Notes: generated by a model not told the origin, from the letters alone. A stretch of DNA of 45,743 nt from a bacterium (GCA_020057555.1 JAGVFR010000014.1:1-45743), one strand, 5' to 3'; positions 17,528-26,307 are shown, counted from the first letter of the stretch. Translations and numbers: made by a program.

Positions 17528-17902
17528 ATGACTACATGCAAACAATGCAAACAACAAGTTGAACTTTGGAATAAAGAGTGTGGTTCTTGCGGATTCCATT
17601 TGGTTCTTGAACCTGATGAAGCGCGACGCGCAAGATTTTTACGCGGTCCATCTCTTGGCGCAATGCTTTTCACACAAGGTTGGGCATTTGGTGCGAGACT
17701 TTATCTTTGGTTTCTTCTTTCGTTTGTTCCGATTGTTGGTATTTTAGTTTTGGTCGCACTTTTAATTTTCGGACGTCGTTGGTCATGGAAGTATGGAGTT
17801 TGGGCAAGCTGGGAAGATTTTACACGCAGAATGCATTTGCTTGATTTGATTGCAGTGCTTTGGGTTTTGATTTTGGTCGGAGTATATTTTTGGGCACGAT
17901 GA
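17528..17902 (+). CDS. Zinc-ribbon membrane protein
   Basis: 124-aa protein starting with a zinc-ribbon (TTCKQCKQQVELW, then CGSCGFHL: two CxxC pairs), followed by two TM helices (~55-82 and ~103-122). It starts 15 nt after the M23 gene, so probably the same transcript. No family function known to me. Confidence 0.75.
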   Translation: MTTCKQCKQQVELWNKECGSCGFHLVLEPDEARRARFLRGPSLGAMLFTQGWAFGARLYLWFLLSFVPIVGILVLVALLIFGRRWSWKYGVWASWEDFTRRMHLLDLIAVLWVLILVGVYFWAR

Positions 17903-17910
17903 AAAATGAA

Positions 17911-19419
17911 TCATTCTTTTTTGGAAAGACGGAATTGCAAAGCTTCAGCCAGATGGTTTTCTTCAACAGGTTGTGACTGTGCAAGATCGGCAATTGCTCG
18001 CGCAACTTTCTGAATACGAAAATATCCTCGAGCGCTTATCATTCCATAAGAGAACGCTTCATCAAGAAGCGTTTTTGCTTTTTTTGAAATGTTTGCAAAC
18101 AATTTTATATCTGAAGATTGCATTTCATGATTTAGTTTGAATGTTGTTTTACAAAAACGCTCTTCTTGAATTTTACGCGCACAAATAACTCGAGTCCGAA
18201 TTTGTTCCGAAGCTTCTCCTTGAACACTTTCTGACATTTCTTTTGGTTTAACATTTGGCACATCAATTACCATATCAATACGATCTAGAAGTGGACCAGA
18301 GAGACGCTTTTGATAATTATCTATTTCTCTTGTTCCACAAACACAAACACGTTTTGGATCATTCAAAAATCCACACGCACACGGATTTCTGGTTGCGATA
18401 AGTTGAAACCGTGCTGGAAAAGTAAACGCACCAGCAGCGCGAGCAACAGTAACAGTTCCATCCTCAAGTGGCTGTCTAAGATTTTCCAGTACGTGACGCT
18501 GAAATTCAGGAAGTTCATCAAGAAACAAAACACCACGATGAGCCAAACTTACTTCTCCAGGCGCAGGCCATGATCCCCCACCAATGAGAGAGATTGCTGA
18601 AGATGAATGATGCGGGTTTCTAAACGGACGATTGAAAGAAAGAAGGTTGTCTTTGTTTGGAATGTTTGCGATCGAAGCAATGCTTGCGACCTCGATTGCT
18701 TCTTCGTAAGAAAGTAACGGAAGAATTGAAGGAAAAGTTCGCGCGAGTAGTGTCTTTCCAGTTCCGGGTGGACCTTGAAGAAGTACGTTATGTCCACCAG
18801 CTGCGGCAATTTCAAGACCGCGTTTTGCAAAAGATTGTCCAAAGATTTGTGAAAAACACATCTCATGTTTTTGCTCTATTTGTTGAATTGGAGTCGATGG
18901 CTCAAGCAAAGAATCATTATTAAGATGAGCGAGAAGTTGTATGAATGTTTCAATTCCAAAAACTTTTAAGTTGCTTATGATTGCGGCTTCTTTTGCATTA
19001 TCAAGTGGAACAAATAGAAAAGGTTTAGCCATCGTATTTGCCATCACAGCTGTTGGGAGAACTCCTTGCACACTTCTGACTTCACCGTGAAGCCCCAGTT
19101 CACCAACCAGAACAGACTGCTCAATTGTTTGTGGCTTAAGTTCTCCAGATTGGATAAGAATTGAAAGTGCGATTGGCAAATCATAAAGAGCGCCCTGTTT
19201 GCGAAGATGTGCTGGAGCAAGGTTCACAGTGACTCTGCCGCGCGGAAAAGGGAGCCCACTATTTTTAATGGCAGAACGTATTCTGTCGCGCGATTCGCGA
19301 ACAGAAGCATCTGGTAAACCAACGATCGTGAATTGTGGAAGACCAGCGGAAATATCTGTTTCAATTGAAACAGGAATTGCTCGCACGCCATATATTGCTG
19401 ATGATGTAATTGGAAACAT
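17911..19419 (-). CDS. comM: ComM/YifB Mg-chelatase-like AAA+ ATPase
   Basis: 502 aa. The N-terminal ChlI-like domain (GLPDASVRESRDRIRSAIKN) is followed by AAA+ Walker A GPPGTGKTLLARTF, Walker B GVLFLDELPEF and a zinc finger (NPCACGFLNDPKRVCVCG). The C-terminal domain is typical of ComM, a branch-migration helicase of natural transformation; by homology it helps integrate imported DNA. The start has GGGAGG 10 nt upstream, and that SD is the 3' arm of the lspA terminator hairpin. Confidence 0.93.
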   Translation of the reverse strand: MFPITSSAIYGVRAIPVSIETDISAGLPQFTIVGLPDASVRESRDRIRSAIKNSGLPFPRGRVTVNLAPAHLRKQGALYDLPIALSILIQSGELKPQTIEQSVLVGELGLHGEVRSVQGVLPTAVMANTMAKPFLFVPLDNAKEAAIISNLKVFGIETFIQLLAHLNNDSLLEPSTPIQQIEQKHEMCFSQIFGQSFAKRGLEIAAAGGHNVLLQGPPGTGKTLLARTFPSILPLLSYEEAIEVASIASIANIPNKDNLLSFNRPFRNPHHSSSAISLIGGGSWPAPGEVSLAHRGVLFLDELPEFQRHVLENLRQPLEDGTVTVARAAGAFTFPARFQLIATRNPCACGFLNDPKRVCVCGTREIDNYQKRLSGPLLDRIDMVIDVPNVKPKEMSESVQGEASEQIRTRVICARKIQEERFCKTTFKLNHEMQSSDIKLFANISKKAKTLLDEAFSYGMISARGYFRIQKVARAIADLAQSQPVEENHLAEALQFRLSKKE

Positions 19420-19426
19420 AAAACAA

Positions 19427-19451
19427 AAACCTCCCAGGTCATAGGAGGTTT
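19427..19451 (-). terminator. lspA terminator that also holds the comM SD
   Basis: Minus strand stem AAACCTCC/GGAGGTTT with a 9-nt loop and a following T-rich run, 14 nt after the lspA stop. The 3' arm supplies GGGAGG, the SD for comM 10 nt downstream. Confidence 0.7.
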
Positions 19452-19464
19452 AAGATTTCTATAA

Positions 19465-19965
19465 TTATTCTACCACAATTTCTTGATTTGTCAAATGTTT
19501 TTTTCTTGATAACAAAAGAAGTGAAAGCACACCAAGGATTATGACCAAGTCGGAGAAATTAATTGCGCTTTTTCCAAATAATATAATGTAATCAACTGTA
19601 AATCCGTAAACAATACGATCATAGAAATTTCCAAAGGCTCCAAGAAGAATCAGAATTACTGAAAAAGCTATTTTAGGGCGTAACATGATGTTTTTCCAAA
19701 CAACTCTTAGCAAAAAAATTCCAAGTATTACAGAAATGATTATTACAAATTCAAGTCGAAACGGGATATCAAACGCAAGACCGTAATTTTTGTGAACAGC
19801 AAATTCTATGAATTTTGGTGAAACAAGTAAAATGTCCTCTGGAAAAGTTTTGATTGCATGAAGTTTTATCCATTCATCCAAAAAAACAATAAACGCACTT
19901 GGTACCAAAATAAAATAAATATATAAATTAGTCTTCACATCTCTTGTGTCAAAGTTTTTTTGCAT
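19465..19965 (-). CDS. lspA: Lipoprotein signal peptidase II
   Basis: Membrane aspartyl protease that removes prolipoprotein signal peptides (166 aa, 4 TM). Conserved FLDEWIK near the N-terminus and the two catalytic-aspartate blocks GNFYDRIVYGFTVDYI and INFSDLVII are present. The ATG at 19965 overlaps the upstream DksA-like gene by 31 nt; a GTG lies 9 nt further upstream. A substrate is in this window (lipoprotein at 25686-26201). Confidence 0.9.
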   Translation of the reverse strand: MQKNFDTRDVKTNLYIYFILVPSAFIVFLDEWIKLHAIKTFPEDILLVSPKFIEFAVHKNYGLAFDIPFRLEFVIIISVILGIFLLRVVWKNIMLRPKIAFSVILILLGAFGNFYDRIVYGFTVDYIILFGKSAINFSDLVIILGVLSLLLLSRKKHLTNQEIVVE

Positions 19966-20309
19966 TGAATACACGAAGTCGAAGTTGGACGAGCTGAAAG
20001 TCTGCGTTCATCAATTTCTTGACCGCAGTACTTACATTTTCCATATGTTCCATTTTCGATCATCGCAAGCGCGCCTTCAACGTCACGAAGAGCCTTTTCC
20101 AACTCCTCCTCAAGTGAGAGGTTGTCTGAAAATCGAGCGACTTCTGATGCGTTTTCATCTTCTTTATCGCCGAGATTTTGAAAATCAGCAGTGAAATCTG
20201 TTTCAGCAGCCTTTGGATTTCGATGAGTAAACTTTGAGAGCTCAAGTTCAAGCCCTTGTTTTTCTTCAATCAGCCTTTGCTTCATTTGTTCGAAAAAGTC
20301 TTTGTTCAT
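19935..20309 (-). CDS. DksA/TraR-type C4 zinc-finger protein
   Basis: 124 aa: an N-terminal coiled coil (MKQRLIEEKQGLELELSKF...), an acidic region, then GTYGKCKYCGQEIDERRLSA and SCIQC, giving a CxxC...CxxC zinc finger. Family members bind RNA polymerase and tune transcription (DksA) or act in sporulation-type control; the exact role here is unknown. The gene overlaps lspA, so the two are likely co-expressed. Confidence 0.85.
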   Translation of the reverse strand: MNKDFFEQMKQRLIEEKQGLELELSKFTHRNPKAAETDFTADFQNLGDKEDENASEVARFSDNLSLEEELEKALRDVEGALAMIENGTYGKCKYCGQEIDERRLSARPTSTSCIQCKKTLTQEM

Positions 20310-20369
20310 ATATGTTTTTCAGTCTAAACACTCTATCAGTTTATCAAAAACTGTGCAAAGAAAAGGTCT

Positions 20370-20767
20370 AAAAAAAAGAAGAAGGGCAGTGAGCCGCTAT
20401 AACAAAGTGTTGTTTTTCGGCTATGCCCTTAAGATATGAAGGAGAAACGGTTCTATAGGCGTCGGGTTGAGTAGTCCAAATGTTTGAACCACTCGACTCG
20501 ACGCCCTGTGAACACTATTCAACCTTCGGAGTTTCACAACCTCTCTACCATTCCATGGTTTTACCCACGATGAATTCATAGAATTCATATTTTTGCGGGT
20601 TAACCTAGATTTGTTTCTGTTCTGTTTTTGTTTTTATATCAGAACAGTAGAGCGGTGAGACGTTTTCCGAATAGCATATAGCAAGCGTGGGACACCTGCT
20701 TAATAACAAAGCCTTCGGAAAACCTCCCAAGAGTGTGTAAAAGAACGATGCGACCGTACTAGGTCAC
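20370..20767 (-). ncRNA. Unidentified ~400-nt structured RNA
   Basis: No gene in this 617-nt gap, but a clear RNA unit on the minus strand. It has a promoter TTGATT/17/TACTAT (20774-20802) and a series of strong helices: GTGACC/GGTCGC near the 5' end; a 10-bp perfect helix between 20714-20723 and 20662-20671; an 8-bp helix 20617-20624/20640-20647; an 8-bp GAATTC-containing hairpin; ACCAT-GGA-ATGGT; and a ~20-bp rod at 20458-20505. A terminator hairpin (20382-20430) with a T-run follows. I looked for RNase P core motifs (GAGGAAAGTCC; ACAGAA..GGC) and tmRNA ends (TTCGAC, T-arm, CCA) and found none. It may be a divergent housekeeping RNA or a new class. Confidence 0.65.
20382..20430 (-). terminator. 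Terminator of the structured RNA
   Basis: Stem AAGGGCA(T)AGCCG / CGGCTCA(C)TGCCCTT with an extended loop, followed on the minus strand by CTTCTTCTTTTTTTT. Confidence 0.8.
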
Positions 20768-20773
20768 AACTAC

Positions 20774-20802
20774 ATAGTATCAGAAAAAAAAAGAAAAATC
20801 AA
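20774..20802 (-). promoter_or_regulatory. Promoter of the structured RNA
   Basis: -35 TTGATT (20797-20802), 17-nt T-rich spacer, -10 TACTAT (20774-20779). Confidence 0.55.
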
Positions 20803-20885
20803 TATTCAAAGTTTAGCTTGTTTTAGCAAAAAAAATATTTTCTGATACAAACTTGTGTTCAAGAGGTGATGTCACGTGTACAAAG

Positions 20886-20925
20886 TTATCCACAGAATCA
20901 CCTACTTATGAATAAGTTATCCACA
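20886..20925 (+). promoter_or_regulatory. Pair of perfect DnaA boxes
   Basis: TTATCCACA occurs exactly at 20886-20894 and 20917-20925, in the same orientation and 31 nt apart, about 85 nt upstream of the structured-RNA promoter. These are the best DnaA-box pair in the window. Confidence 0.6.
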
Positions 20926-20926
20926 A

Positions 20927-22183
20927 TTAAAAACACAACCTCAAGTTTATTGAATTCCAGGCCTTTTCGATTGATGCAACGCTAAAGTTTACAGACAGAA
21001 GTCTGATAATGTCGTTTTTATAATAATGAGTAGTGAACGAATTTGATTCAACAAATTTTTTTAAAGATAAAAAAGCAACATTTGCGTTACAAATCTTCAA
21101 CATTTTTTTATTGCCTTCATTTTTTAGCCATATCCGAATCATTTCTTCATCATTTGATAGTGTTAGATTACCGGCTTTGCCTATAAACAACGCCTCGTTA
21201 CTGTTTGAAGCTCTATAAAATTCTAAACCCTCAATCATCTTTTCCTCAACAGAAACAAGACTTGGGTCTGAAATGAACTCTTGCATTTTGGTGTTGTCAG
21301 CAAGATATTTTGTGACAACCGTTGGATTTTTTAGTGCAATCGCTGTTTGTAAAAGCGAGATTTTTTCTTTTTCACCAATTTTTGCCTTTGAAACAAGCAG
21401 ATATTTTGGATTTTCTATTTCTTTCATCATTAGGAACCCTTCAGTTGAAAAAAATGATCGTAAAATATCCTGATCTTTGAACAGAGTTTGATACATTTCG
21501 AGATTTTTTTCATCCAAAAGAGGTAGTTTCAGTGCGAGATATGTATTTTCTTGCAGTGTTTTAATGTTAAATATACTTTTTGCTTCTTGATTTGCAAGAG
21601 GAATGATAATTCCTTCCTTTGTTGCAAGAATATCAGTTAACTTTCCCCCTTTTTCATAGAACGTCCCTATTTTTTTCTTAAATGACGGAAAATAACTCCC
21701 AATGCTGTGTTTTGATTTGATTCCGCTAATTGGTTGAAGCTTATCTGTTAGCAAAAAAACATTAGAATTGACTTGTTGAACAATAATTTGGTTTACATCT
21801 AGGAGTTTTGTTGGTAATTCGTTCTTTTTTGAGCGAATTGCAATTGAGCGACTTCCATCATCATGAAAAAACCATCCAATTTCACCATGAACAAATGGTT
21901 GAATATCTTTCAGTGTAAAACTTCGGTTTGAAATAAGTGGAACTGTATTTAGGATTTGAGTGAGAACTGGCAAAGTATTCTTATTTACCAAAAGCTGAAC
22001 TGCAACCTGTGTATTTTCAGGCGCAGAAGAAAAAACAGTGTTTCTTGTGAACCAAAGTGTCGCTAAATGAGCGAAAAATAAAAAACAGGCAATGAATAAT
22101 ATTACCAAAAGCCAAACAACCCACCGAGGTCGGCGAGTTGTTTTTTGGTATCGGGATAATTGAATGTGGAGTTGTGGGCTCAT
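20927..22183 (-). CDS. Membrane-anchored protein of unknown function
   Basis: 418 aa. A basic N-terminal tail (KTTRRPRW) is followed by one TM helix (VVWLLVILFIACFLFFAHLA, ~22-41). A large, mostly soluble extracytoplasmic region without cysteine pairs or recognisable motifs comes next. Its translation start overlaps the pnp stop by 4 nt, so it is coupled to pnp. I do not recognise the family; DUF3352-like exported proteins are one possibility, not demonstrated. Confidence 0.7.
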   Translation of the reverse strand: MSPQLHIQLSRYQKTTRRPRWVVWLLVILFIACFLFFAHLATLWFTRNTVFSSAPENTQVAVQLLVNKNTLPVLTQILNTVPLISNRSFTLKDIQPFVHGEIGWFFHDDGSRSIAIRSKKNELPTKLLDVNQIIVQQVNSNVFLLTDKLQPISGIKSKHSIGSYFPSFKKKIGTFYEKGGKLTDILATKEGIIIPLANQEAKSIFNIKTLQENTYLALKLPLLDEKNLEMYQTLFKDQDILRSFFSTEGFLMMKEIENPKYLLVSKAKIGEKEKISLLQTAIALKNPTVVTKYLADNTKMQEFISDPSLVSVEEKMIEGLEFYRASNSNEALFIGKAGNLTLSNDEEMIRIWLKNEGNKKMLKICNANVAFLSLKKFVESNSFTTHYYKNDIIRLLSVNFSVASIEKAWNSINLRLCF

Positions 22184-24390
22184 GGCTTTTTATTGAACGG
22201 TCTGAAAGGTTTGCGAGGTCCACGATCATGCGGTGGTGCTGGTGGACGATCGCTGTGGGCTGGGCGTTCAGGGTAAACATTTCCTGGTGCATCTTTCATT
22301 GAAAGGCTGATCTTTCCATCAGGTGTTAGATCCATCACTTTTACTGTAACCTCATCTCCCATTTTGACAATATCACTAACTTTGTCAACACGCCACGGAG
22401 CCATGTTGCTTACATGCACCATACCATCTTTCTTTGGCAAAAATTCCACGATCGCTCCAAAATCCATAATGCGTGTTACCTTTCCTTTATATATTTCTCC
22501 AACAACGACTTGTCGCGTGAGCTGTTCAATAATACTTTGCGCTTTTATCGCTCCTTGCGCGTCAGTTGAAGTGATCATCACAAGACCATCATCTTCAATG
22601 TCGATTGCTTGAACATTTGTTGTTGAAATAATTTCGTTGATTGTTTTACCGCTTGGGCCAATAACACTTCCGATCAACTCTGGACTGATGTGCATGACAA
22701 TAATTCGAGGCGCAAAAGGCGAAAGCTCTGGTCTTGGCTCCGCGATTGCTGAAGTGAGAACTTCCAAAACTTCCAAACGAGCTTCGCGAGCTTGCTTGAT
22801 AGCCGTCTCAACCATTTCGCGCGTCAGACCTTCTGTTTTTGTGTCCATTTGAATTGCTGTGATTCCTGTTTTCGATCCAGCAATTTTGAAATCCATTCCA
22901 CCTTTTCCATCTTCAAGATCTTGCAAATCTGTGATGACTTTCCATTTCCCTTTTCCATCAGTTGCAAGACCCATGGCAATTCCAGCAACAGGCGCTTTAA
23001 TTGGAACACCAGCATCCATGAGCGCAAGTGTTGCTCCACATGTTGATCCCATTGAGCTTGATCCATTTGAACCAAAAACTTCAGAAACCGCTCGGATCGT
23101 GTATGGGAATGTTTCTTTATCAGGCAACATTGGTTGAAGAGCTTTTTCTGCCAAAGCTCCATGTCCAATGTCACGACGCGACGGACCTCGCATTGGCTTC
23201 ACTTCTCCGACTGAATATGGAGGAAAGTTATAGTGGTGGAAGAAACGCTTTGTTCCAACAAGTTCCATTCCATCAAGAGTTTGTTGATCACCAGGGGCTC
23301 CAAGTGTGACAACAGTTAGAACTTGTGTTTCTCCACGCATAAAATGTCCGCTACCGTGCACACGAGGAAGAACCGCAACTTCACTCACAAGTGGTCGAAT
23401 TTGTGTGAGTGATCGTCCGTCAACGCGTTTATTGTCTTCAAGAATTGAGCGCGAGACTTCACGCTCGAGAATTTCTAAAGTTAAATCTGTTCCAATATGA
23501 ATAAATTCTGGTTCAACACCTTTTTCAATCAAGAATGTTTTTAGATTATTTTTTAGAATCTGTTTTTGTTCATTGCGGTCGGCCTTTGTTGCTTTTGGAG
23601 TTCCAAAAAATAATTCCTTAATTTGTGCGACAAGAAATGGAACAGCAAGAATTTCTACTTCTTTTTCCTCATCTGTTTTTTGAGTAATCAAATTTCGTTT
23701 TTCTTTTCCAACAACAGCTTGAATTTCTTTGATCAATTTTATTGGCACATCTATGTGTTTTTGACCAAACCAAAATCCTTCCAAAACAGTTTCTTCAGGA
23801 GCTTCATTTGCACCAGCTTCAACCATTATGATTTTTTCTTTTGTTCCTGCAATCGCAAGATCAAGAATAGACTTGTCGCGCGCTGTATAGCTTGGGTTGA
23901 TGACCCACTCGCCATCGACTTGTCCAACACGAATACAACCAATAGGGCCATTCCATGGAATATCGCTGATATGAAGCGCGCAACTTGCGCCGATTAGTCC
24001 CAAAACATCAGGGTCGTTTTCTCCATCAAAAGCAAGTGTTGTTACGACAACTTGCACTTCATTTCGAATATGGTCGTCAAATAACGGGCGGATTGCGCGA
24101 TCAATAAAACGTGCGGAAAGAACTGCCTCATCAGTTGGCCGTCCTTCTTTTTTAATAAATCGGCTACCTTTGATGCGTCCAGCCGCATAAAGTTTTTCTT
24201 CAAATTCAACAGTCAAAGGGAAAAACCCCATGCTTTCTTTTGTTTCATGACTCATTGTTGCCGCGGCAAGCACAACAGTATCGCCGTATTGAACAACGCA
24301 AGATCCGCCGGCTTGGTTTGCGTACTTACCAACCTCGATTGTTAGTGTTTTTCCTCCCCATTCTGTTTGGAATAAGTTTTTCTGTGTCAT
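22180..24390 (-). CDS. pnp: Polyribonucleotide nucleotidyltransferase (PNPase)
   Basis: 3'-5' phosphorolytic exoribonuclease of RNA decay (736 aa). Two RNase PH-like domains are seen, the second with [19 protein letters not shown] and the active-site run [23 protein letters not shown] domain ([21 protein letters not shown]) and S1 domain ([20 protein letters not shown]) follow, then a Pro/Arg/His-rich tail. Family length is ~700. Gene order rpsO - NYN nuclease - pnp on one strand keeps the common rpsO/pnp linkage, with a nuclease-like gene inserted. Confidence 0.97.
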   Translation of the reverse strand: MTQKNLFQTEWGGKTLTIEVGKYANQAGGSCVVQYGDTVVLAAATMSHETKESMGFFPLTVEFEEKLYAAGRIKGSRFIKKEGRPTDEAVLSARFIDRAIRPLFDDHIRNEVQVVVTTLAFDGENDPDVLGLIGASCALHISDIPWNGPIGCIRVGQVDGEWVINPSYTARDKSILDLAIAGTKEKIIMVEAGANEAPEETVLEGFWFGQKHIDVPIKLIKEIQAVVGKEKRNLITQKTDEEKEVEILAVPFLVAQIKELFFGTPKATKADRNEQKQILKNNLKTFLIEKGVEPEFIHIGTDLTLEILEREVSRSILEDNKRVDGRSLTQIRPLVSEVAVLPRVHGSGHFMRGETQVLTVVTLGAPGDQQTLDGMELVGTKRFFHHYNFPPYSVGEVKPMRGPSRRDIGHGALAEKALQPMLPDKETFPYTIRAVSEVFGSNGSSSMGSTCGATLALMDAGVPIKAPVAGIAMGLATDGKGKWKVITDLQDLEDGKGGMDFKIAGSKTGITAIQMDTKTEGLTREMVETAIKQAREARLEVLEVLTSAIAEPRPELSPFAPRIIVMHISPELIGSVIGPSGKTINEIISTTNVQAIDIEDDGLVMITSTDAQGAIKAQSIIEQLTRQVVVGEIYKGKVTRIMDFGAIVEFLPKKDGMVHVSNMAPWRVDKVSDIVKMGDEVTVKVMDLTPDGKISLSMKDAPGNVYPERPAHSDRPPAPPHDRGPRKPFRPFNKKP

Positions 24391-24401
24391 ATATTTTCAA
24401 A

Positions 24402-25025
24402 TTAAAATTCTAGTCTTCGTGTTCTTGAATCTGCTTGGTCGTTTTTTGGCGGTTCAATAAAGAACGCGTCTTCTTCGTCCTCTTCCTTTTTTTCCTCCAT
24501 TTCATCTTTTCCTTCTGTTTTCACGATCGGGCCAATCAAATATCGTTTTTTATTTTGAGAAAGGTCAATATAGTCATCAACGTAATTAACGAGATTAGAC
24601 GATGTTGTTTCACCAAATGCCATGACCTCTGCGATACGTCCGCGACTTTGAATGTGTTCGACAAGTGGCAGATAATCTCCATCTCCTGAAACAATCACGA
24701 CAACGTCGAGGATATCGAGCATGTGAACAACATCGATCGCAAGTCCAACATCCCAATCTGCTTTCTTGTGACCTGACGCATATTCCATCAAATCTTTTTC
24801 GCGCGTTTCAATTCCGGATTTTTGAAGAGCATCAAAAAAAGGTTGCTCATCTGCTGTTTTTGTTTTTACAACATAAGCAAGCGCACGGATAAGCAGACGA
24901 CCAGCGACCGCGTCTTCAACAATGCTTTTGAAATTAACTTTACGCTGGAAAAGATGGCGAGCGCTGTAGTACATGTTTTGCGTGTCGATAAAAACTCCGA
25001 CACGTTGGTCTTTGTGTTTGAACAT
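24402..25025 (-). CDS. NYN-domain (LabA/DUF88) putative RNase
   Basis: 207 aa. NYN/PIN-like fold: VGVFIDTQNMYYSA at the N-terminus gives the first acidic residue. KKADWDVGLAIDVVH and VVIVSGDGDYLPLVEHIQSRG give the other conserved aspartates, and FGETTSSNLVNYVDDYIDL closes the domain. An acidic tail of Glu/Asp follows. By family this is a metal-dependent RNase. Lying 11 nt before pnp, it may work in RNA processing (inference). The ATG at 25025 has no SD and follows an octamer pyrimidine repeat. Confidence 0.85.
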   Translation of the reverse strand: MFKHKDQRVGVFIDTQNMYYSARHLFQRKVNFKSIVEDAVAGRLLIRALAYVVKTKTADEQPFFDALQKSGIETREKDLMEYASGHKKADWDVGLAIDVVHMLDILDVVVIVSGDGDYLPLVEHIQSRGRIAEVMAFGETTSSNLVNYVDDYIDLSQNKKRYLIGPIVKTEGKDEMEEKKEEDEEDAFFIEPPKNDQADSRTRRLEF

Positions 25026-25028
25026 ATT

Positions 25029-25066
25029 GTTTAAGTAGTAAAGTAGCAAAGTAGAAAAGTAGCAGA
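25029..25066. repeat. Octamer tandem repeat upstream of the NYN gene
   Basis: Four to five units of AGTAGNAA (minus strand: TGCTACTT, TTCTACTT, TGCTACTT, TACTACTT), ending just before the start codon. Compare the heptad repeats upstream of tig, hppA, the DsbA-like gene and rpsT. Confidence 0.65.
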
Positions 25067-25091
25067 GGTGATACTTGGTTCTAAAAAGCCA

Positions 25092-25117
25092 ACACCCCGC
25101 CGATAAGGGCGGGGTTT
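25092..25117 (-). terminator. rpsO terminator
   Basis: GC-rich stem ACCCCGCC/GGCGGGGT (minus strand) with a 6-nt loop, directly after the rpsO stop and followed by a short T-rich stretch. Confidence 0.75.
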
Positions 25118-25119
25118 AA

Positions 25120-25383
25120 TTATTTCAAATCCAAATCTTTTTTGATTTTCAAAAATGCTTTTTCGTCTTCGCGTTCGAGATATTTAAGCAAACGTCGGCG
25201 TTCATTCACTTTTTTGATAAGTCCACGGCGAGAAGAAAAATCTTTCTTATGATCCCGCATGTGCTTTGTCAGTTCTTCAATTTCGGATGTTAAAATAGCG
25301 ATCTGAACTTGCGGAGAACCAGTGTCGGACGCGTGTGTTCGGAATTTTTCAATTACTTTCTGCTTTTTCTTAATGTTGAGCAT
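25120..25383 (-). CDS. rpsO: 30S ribosomal protein S15
   Basis: 87 aa, standard length. DTGSPQVQIAILTSEIEELT, then LTKHMRDHKKDFSSRRGL and RRRLLKYLEREDEKAF are diagnostic of S15, which binds 16S rRNA helix 22. No SD. Confidence 0.97.
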   Translation of the reverse strand: MLNIKKKQKVIEKFRTHASDTGSPQVQIAILTSEIEELTKHMRDHKKDFSSRRGLIKKVNERRRLLKYLEREDEKAFLKIKKDLDLK

Positions 25384-25497
25384 AGTTTTTTGAATAAGCG
25401 TACGGCCGAGAAAAGGGGCTCATTCCTTAAATCCAAGCTGTCGCGGAAATGAATTACGCACGCAATTTATCCCAGAAACAAGAGAGTGTCAAGGACT

Positions 25498-25636
25498 TAA
25501 ACGAGACCGTTGAAATACTCTAATTCTCTCCAAATTTTATTTCCTGAGCCTGTCGAAGGGACAAAATTTGGCTAAATCATATACAGCCTTCGACAAGCTC
25601 AGGCAATAATTTAGAGTATTTCAACGGTCTCTAAAC
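25498..25636. mobile_element. MITE-like element, 129 bp with 21-bp TIRs and TSD TAAAC
   Basis: The element spans 25503-25631. Its ends are perfect 21-bp inverted repeats (25503-25523 and 25611-25631, starting GAGACCGTTGAAATA). The same 5-mer TAAAC flanks it directly on both sides (25498-25502, 25632-25636). Inside are a 9-bp inverted pair CCAAATTTT/AAAATTTGG and an inverted pair of CCTTCGACAAGCTCAGG (25587-25603; one mismatch at 25543-25559). No coding capacity, so any mobility would need a transposase elsewhere. Confidence 0.8.
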
Positions 25637-25661
25637 CTTTGTAAAGAGTCGAGACTTATTT

Positions 25662-25685
25662 AAAAAAACGTACCAGTTCGGTACG
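25662..25685 (-). terminator. Terminator of the lipoprotein gene
   Basis: Minus strand CGTACC-GAACT-GGTACG followed by seven T, immediately after the stop codon. Confidence 0.85.
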
Positions 25686-26201
25686 CTATTGAGCTTCCAC
25701 AACATCGGTCGTGCAGTAGGCAAGGTTATCGTATTTATTCGTGCCAACAGGTCTGTGGCACGACAATTGAATCGTTTTGTTTTCACGTGTATTAGAGACG
25801 ATGATTTTCCAGATTTTTCCATCTAGGTCAACGACGTCGAAATCAAATGGGCAACTTGGTGCAAGATAGGTAAACTCAACCGTCTTAGTTACCTTATCGT
25901 ACATCTCAAGCATTTCTTTCGAAAGAGGATTCCTCCACCATCCCTTTTTTTTCGTGATCTTCAGAAAATCCCGTGTTGAAACCCATGAGGCATTCTCGTA
26001 TTCCATCTTCAGTTTCGGATCGACTTCTGGGTGAACGACGAGTCCGGTAAAGACGAAGATGACTGTTCTTGCATCTGTCTGGCGTGAACAACTCCAGTCT
26101 ATAACAGTGTAGTGGCTTATGCTTTTTTCCTTGACCACTTGTTCCTTAGAAGAAGCACAACTGATGAGAATGAAAAGAGCCAGTATGAATGAGAAACGCA
26201 T
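25686..26201 (-). CDS. Orphan lipoprotein
   Basis: 171 aa. The type II signal peptide MRFSFILALFILISCASS has a lipobox LISC, so the mature protein would be lipid-anchored (processed by LspA, encoded at 19465-19965). The mature part has four cysteines (WSCS, PSCPFD, LSCHRP, YCTTD) that could pair. I do not recognise a family. The ATG at 26201 has AGGGG ~7 nt upstream. GC-richer codons and this SD set it apart from housekeeping genes. It sits between two inverted-repeat elements. Confidence 0.75.
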   Translation of the reverse strand: MRFSFILALFILISCASSKEQVVKEKSISHYTVIDWSCSRQTDARTVIFVFTGLVVHPEVDPKLKMEYENASWVSTRDFLKITKKKGWWRNPLSKEMLEMYDKVTKTVEFTYLAPSCPFDFDVVDLDGKIWKIIVSNTRENKTIQLSCHRPVGTNKYDNLAYCTTDVVEAQ

Positions 26202-26224
26202 TTTCAACCCCTTTCTGGTTTGAA

Positions 26225-26249
26225 TCCATCTGCACCAATTGCAGATGGA
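26225..26249. promoter_or_regulatory. Hairpin in the lipoprotein 5' region
   Basis: Perfect 9-bp stem TCCATCTGC/GCAGATGGA with a 7-nt loop, 24 nt upstream of the lipoprotein start. No T-run on either strand, so it is probably not a terminator; a leader structure is possible. Confidence 0.4.
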
Positions 26250-26301
26250 GGAAAAAGAATATCACTTATTGATCGAAACGTCAAGCTAGGCACCATCGGT
26301 G

Positions 26302-26307
26302 TATAAT
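26302..26307 (+). promoter_or_regulatory. -10 box upstream of the MFS gene
   Basis: TATAAT followed by 8 nt and an ATGTCC (26316-26321). The same ATGTCC starts the MFS gene 143 nt further on (26459). The -35 region is weak. Confidence 0.5.

Noticed and set aside
20370-20767. RNase P RNA or tmRNA assignment
   Set aside because: The conserved cores of either RNA were not found on either strand, so I left it unassigned rather than force a name.
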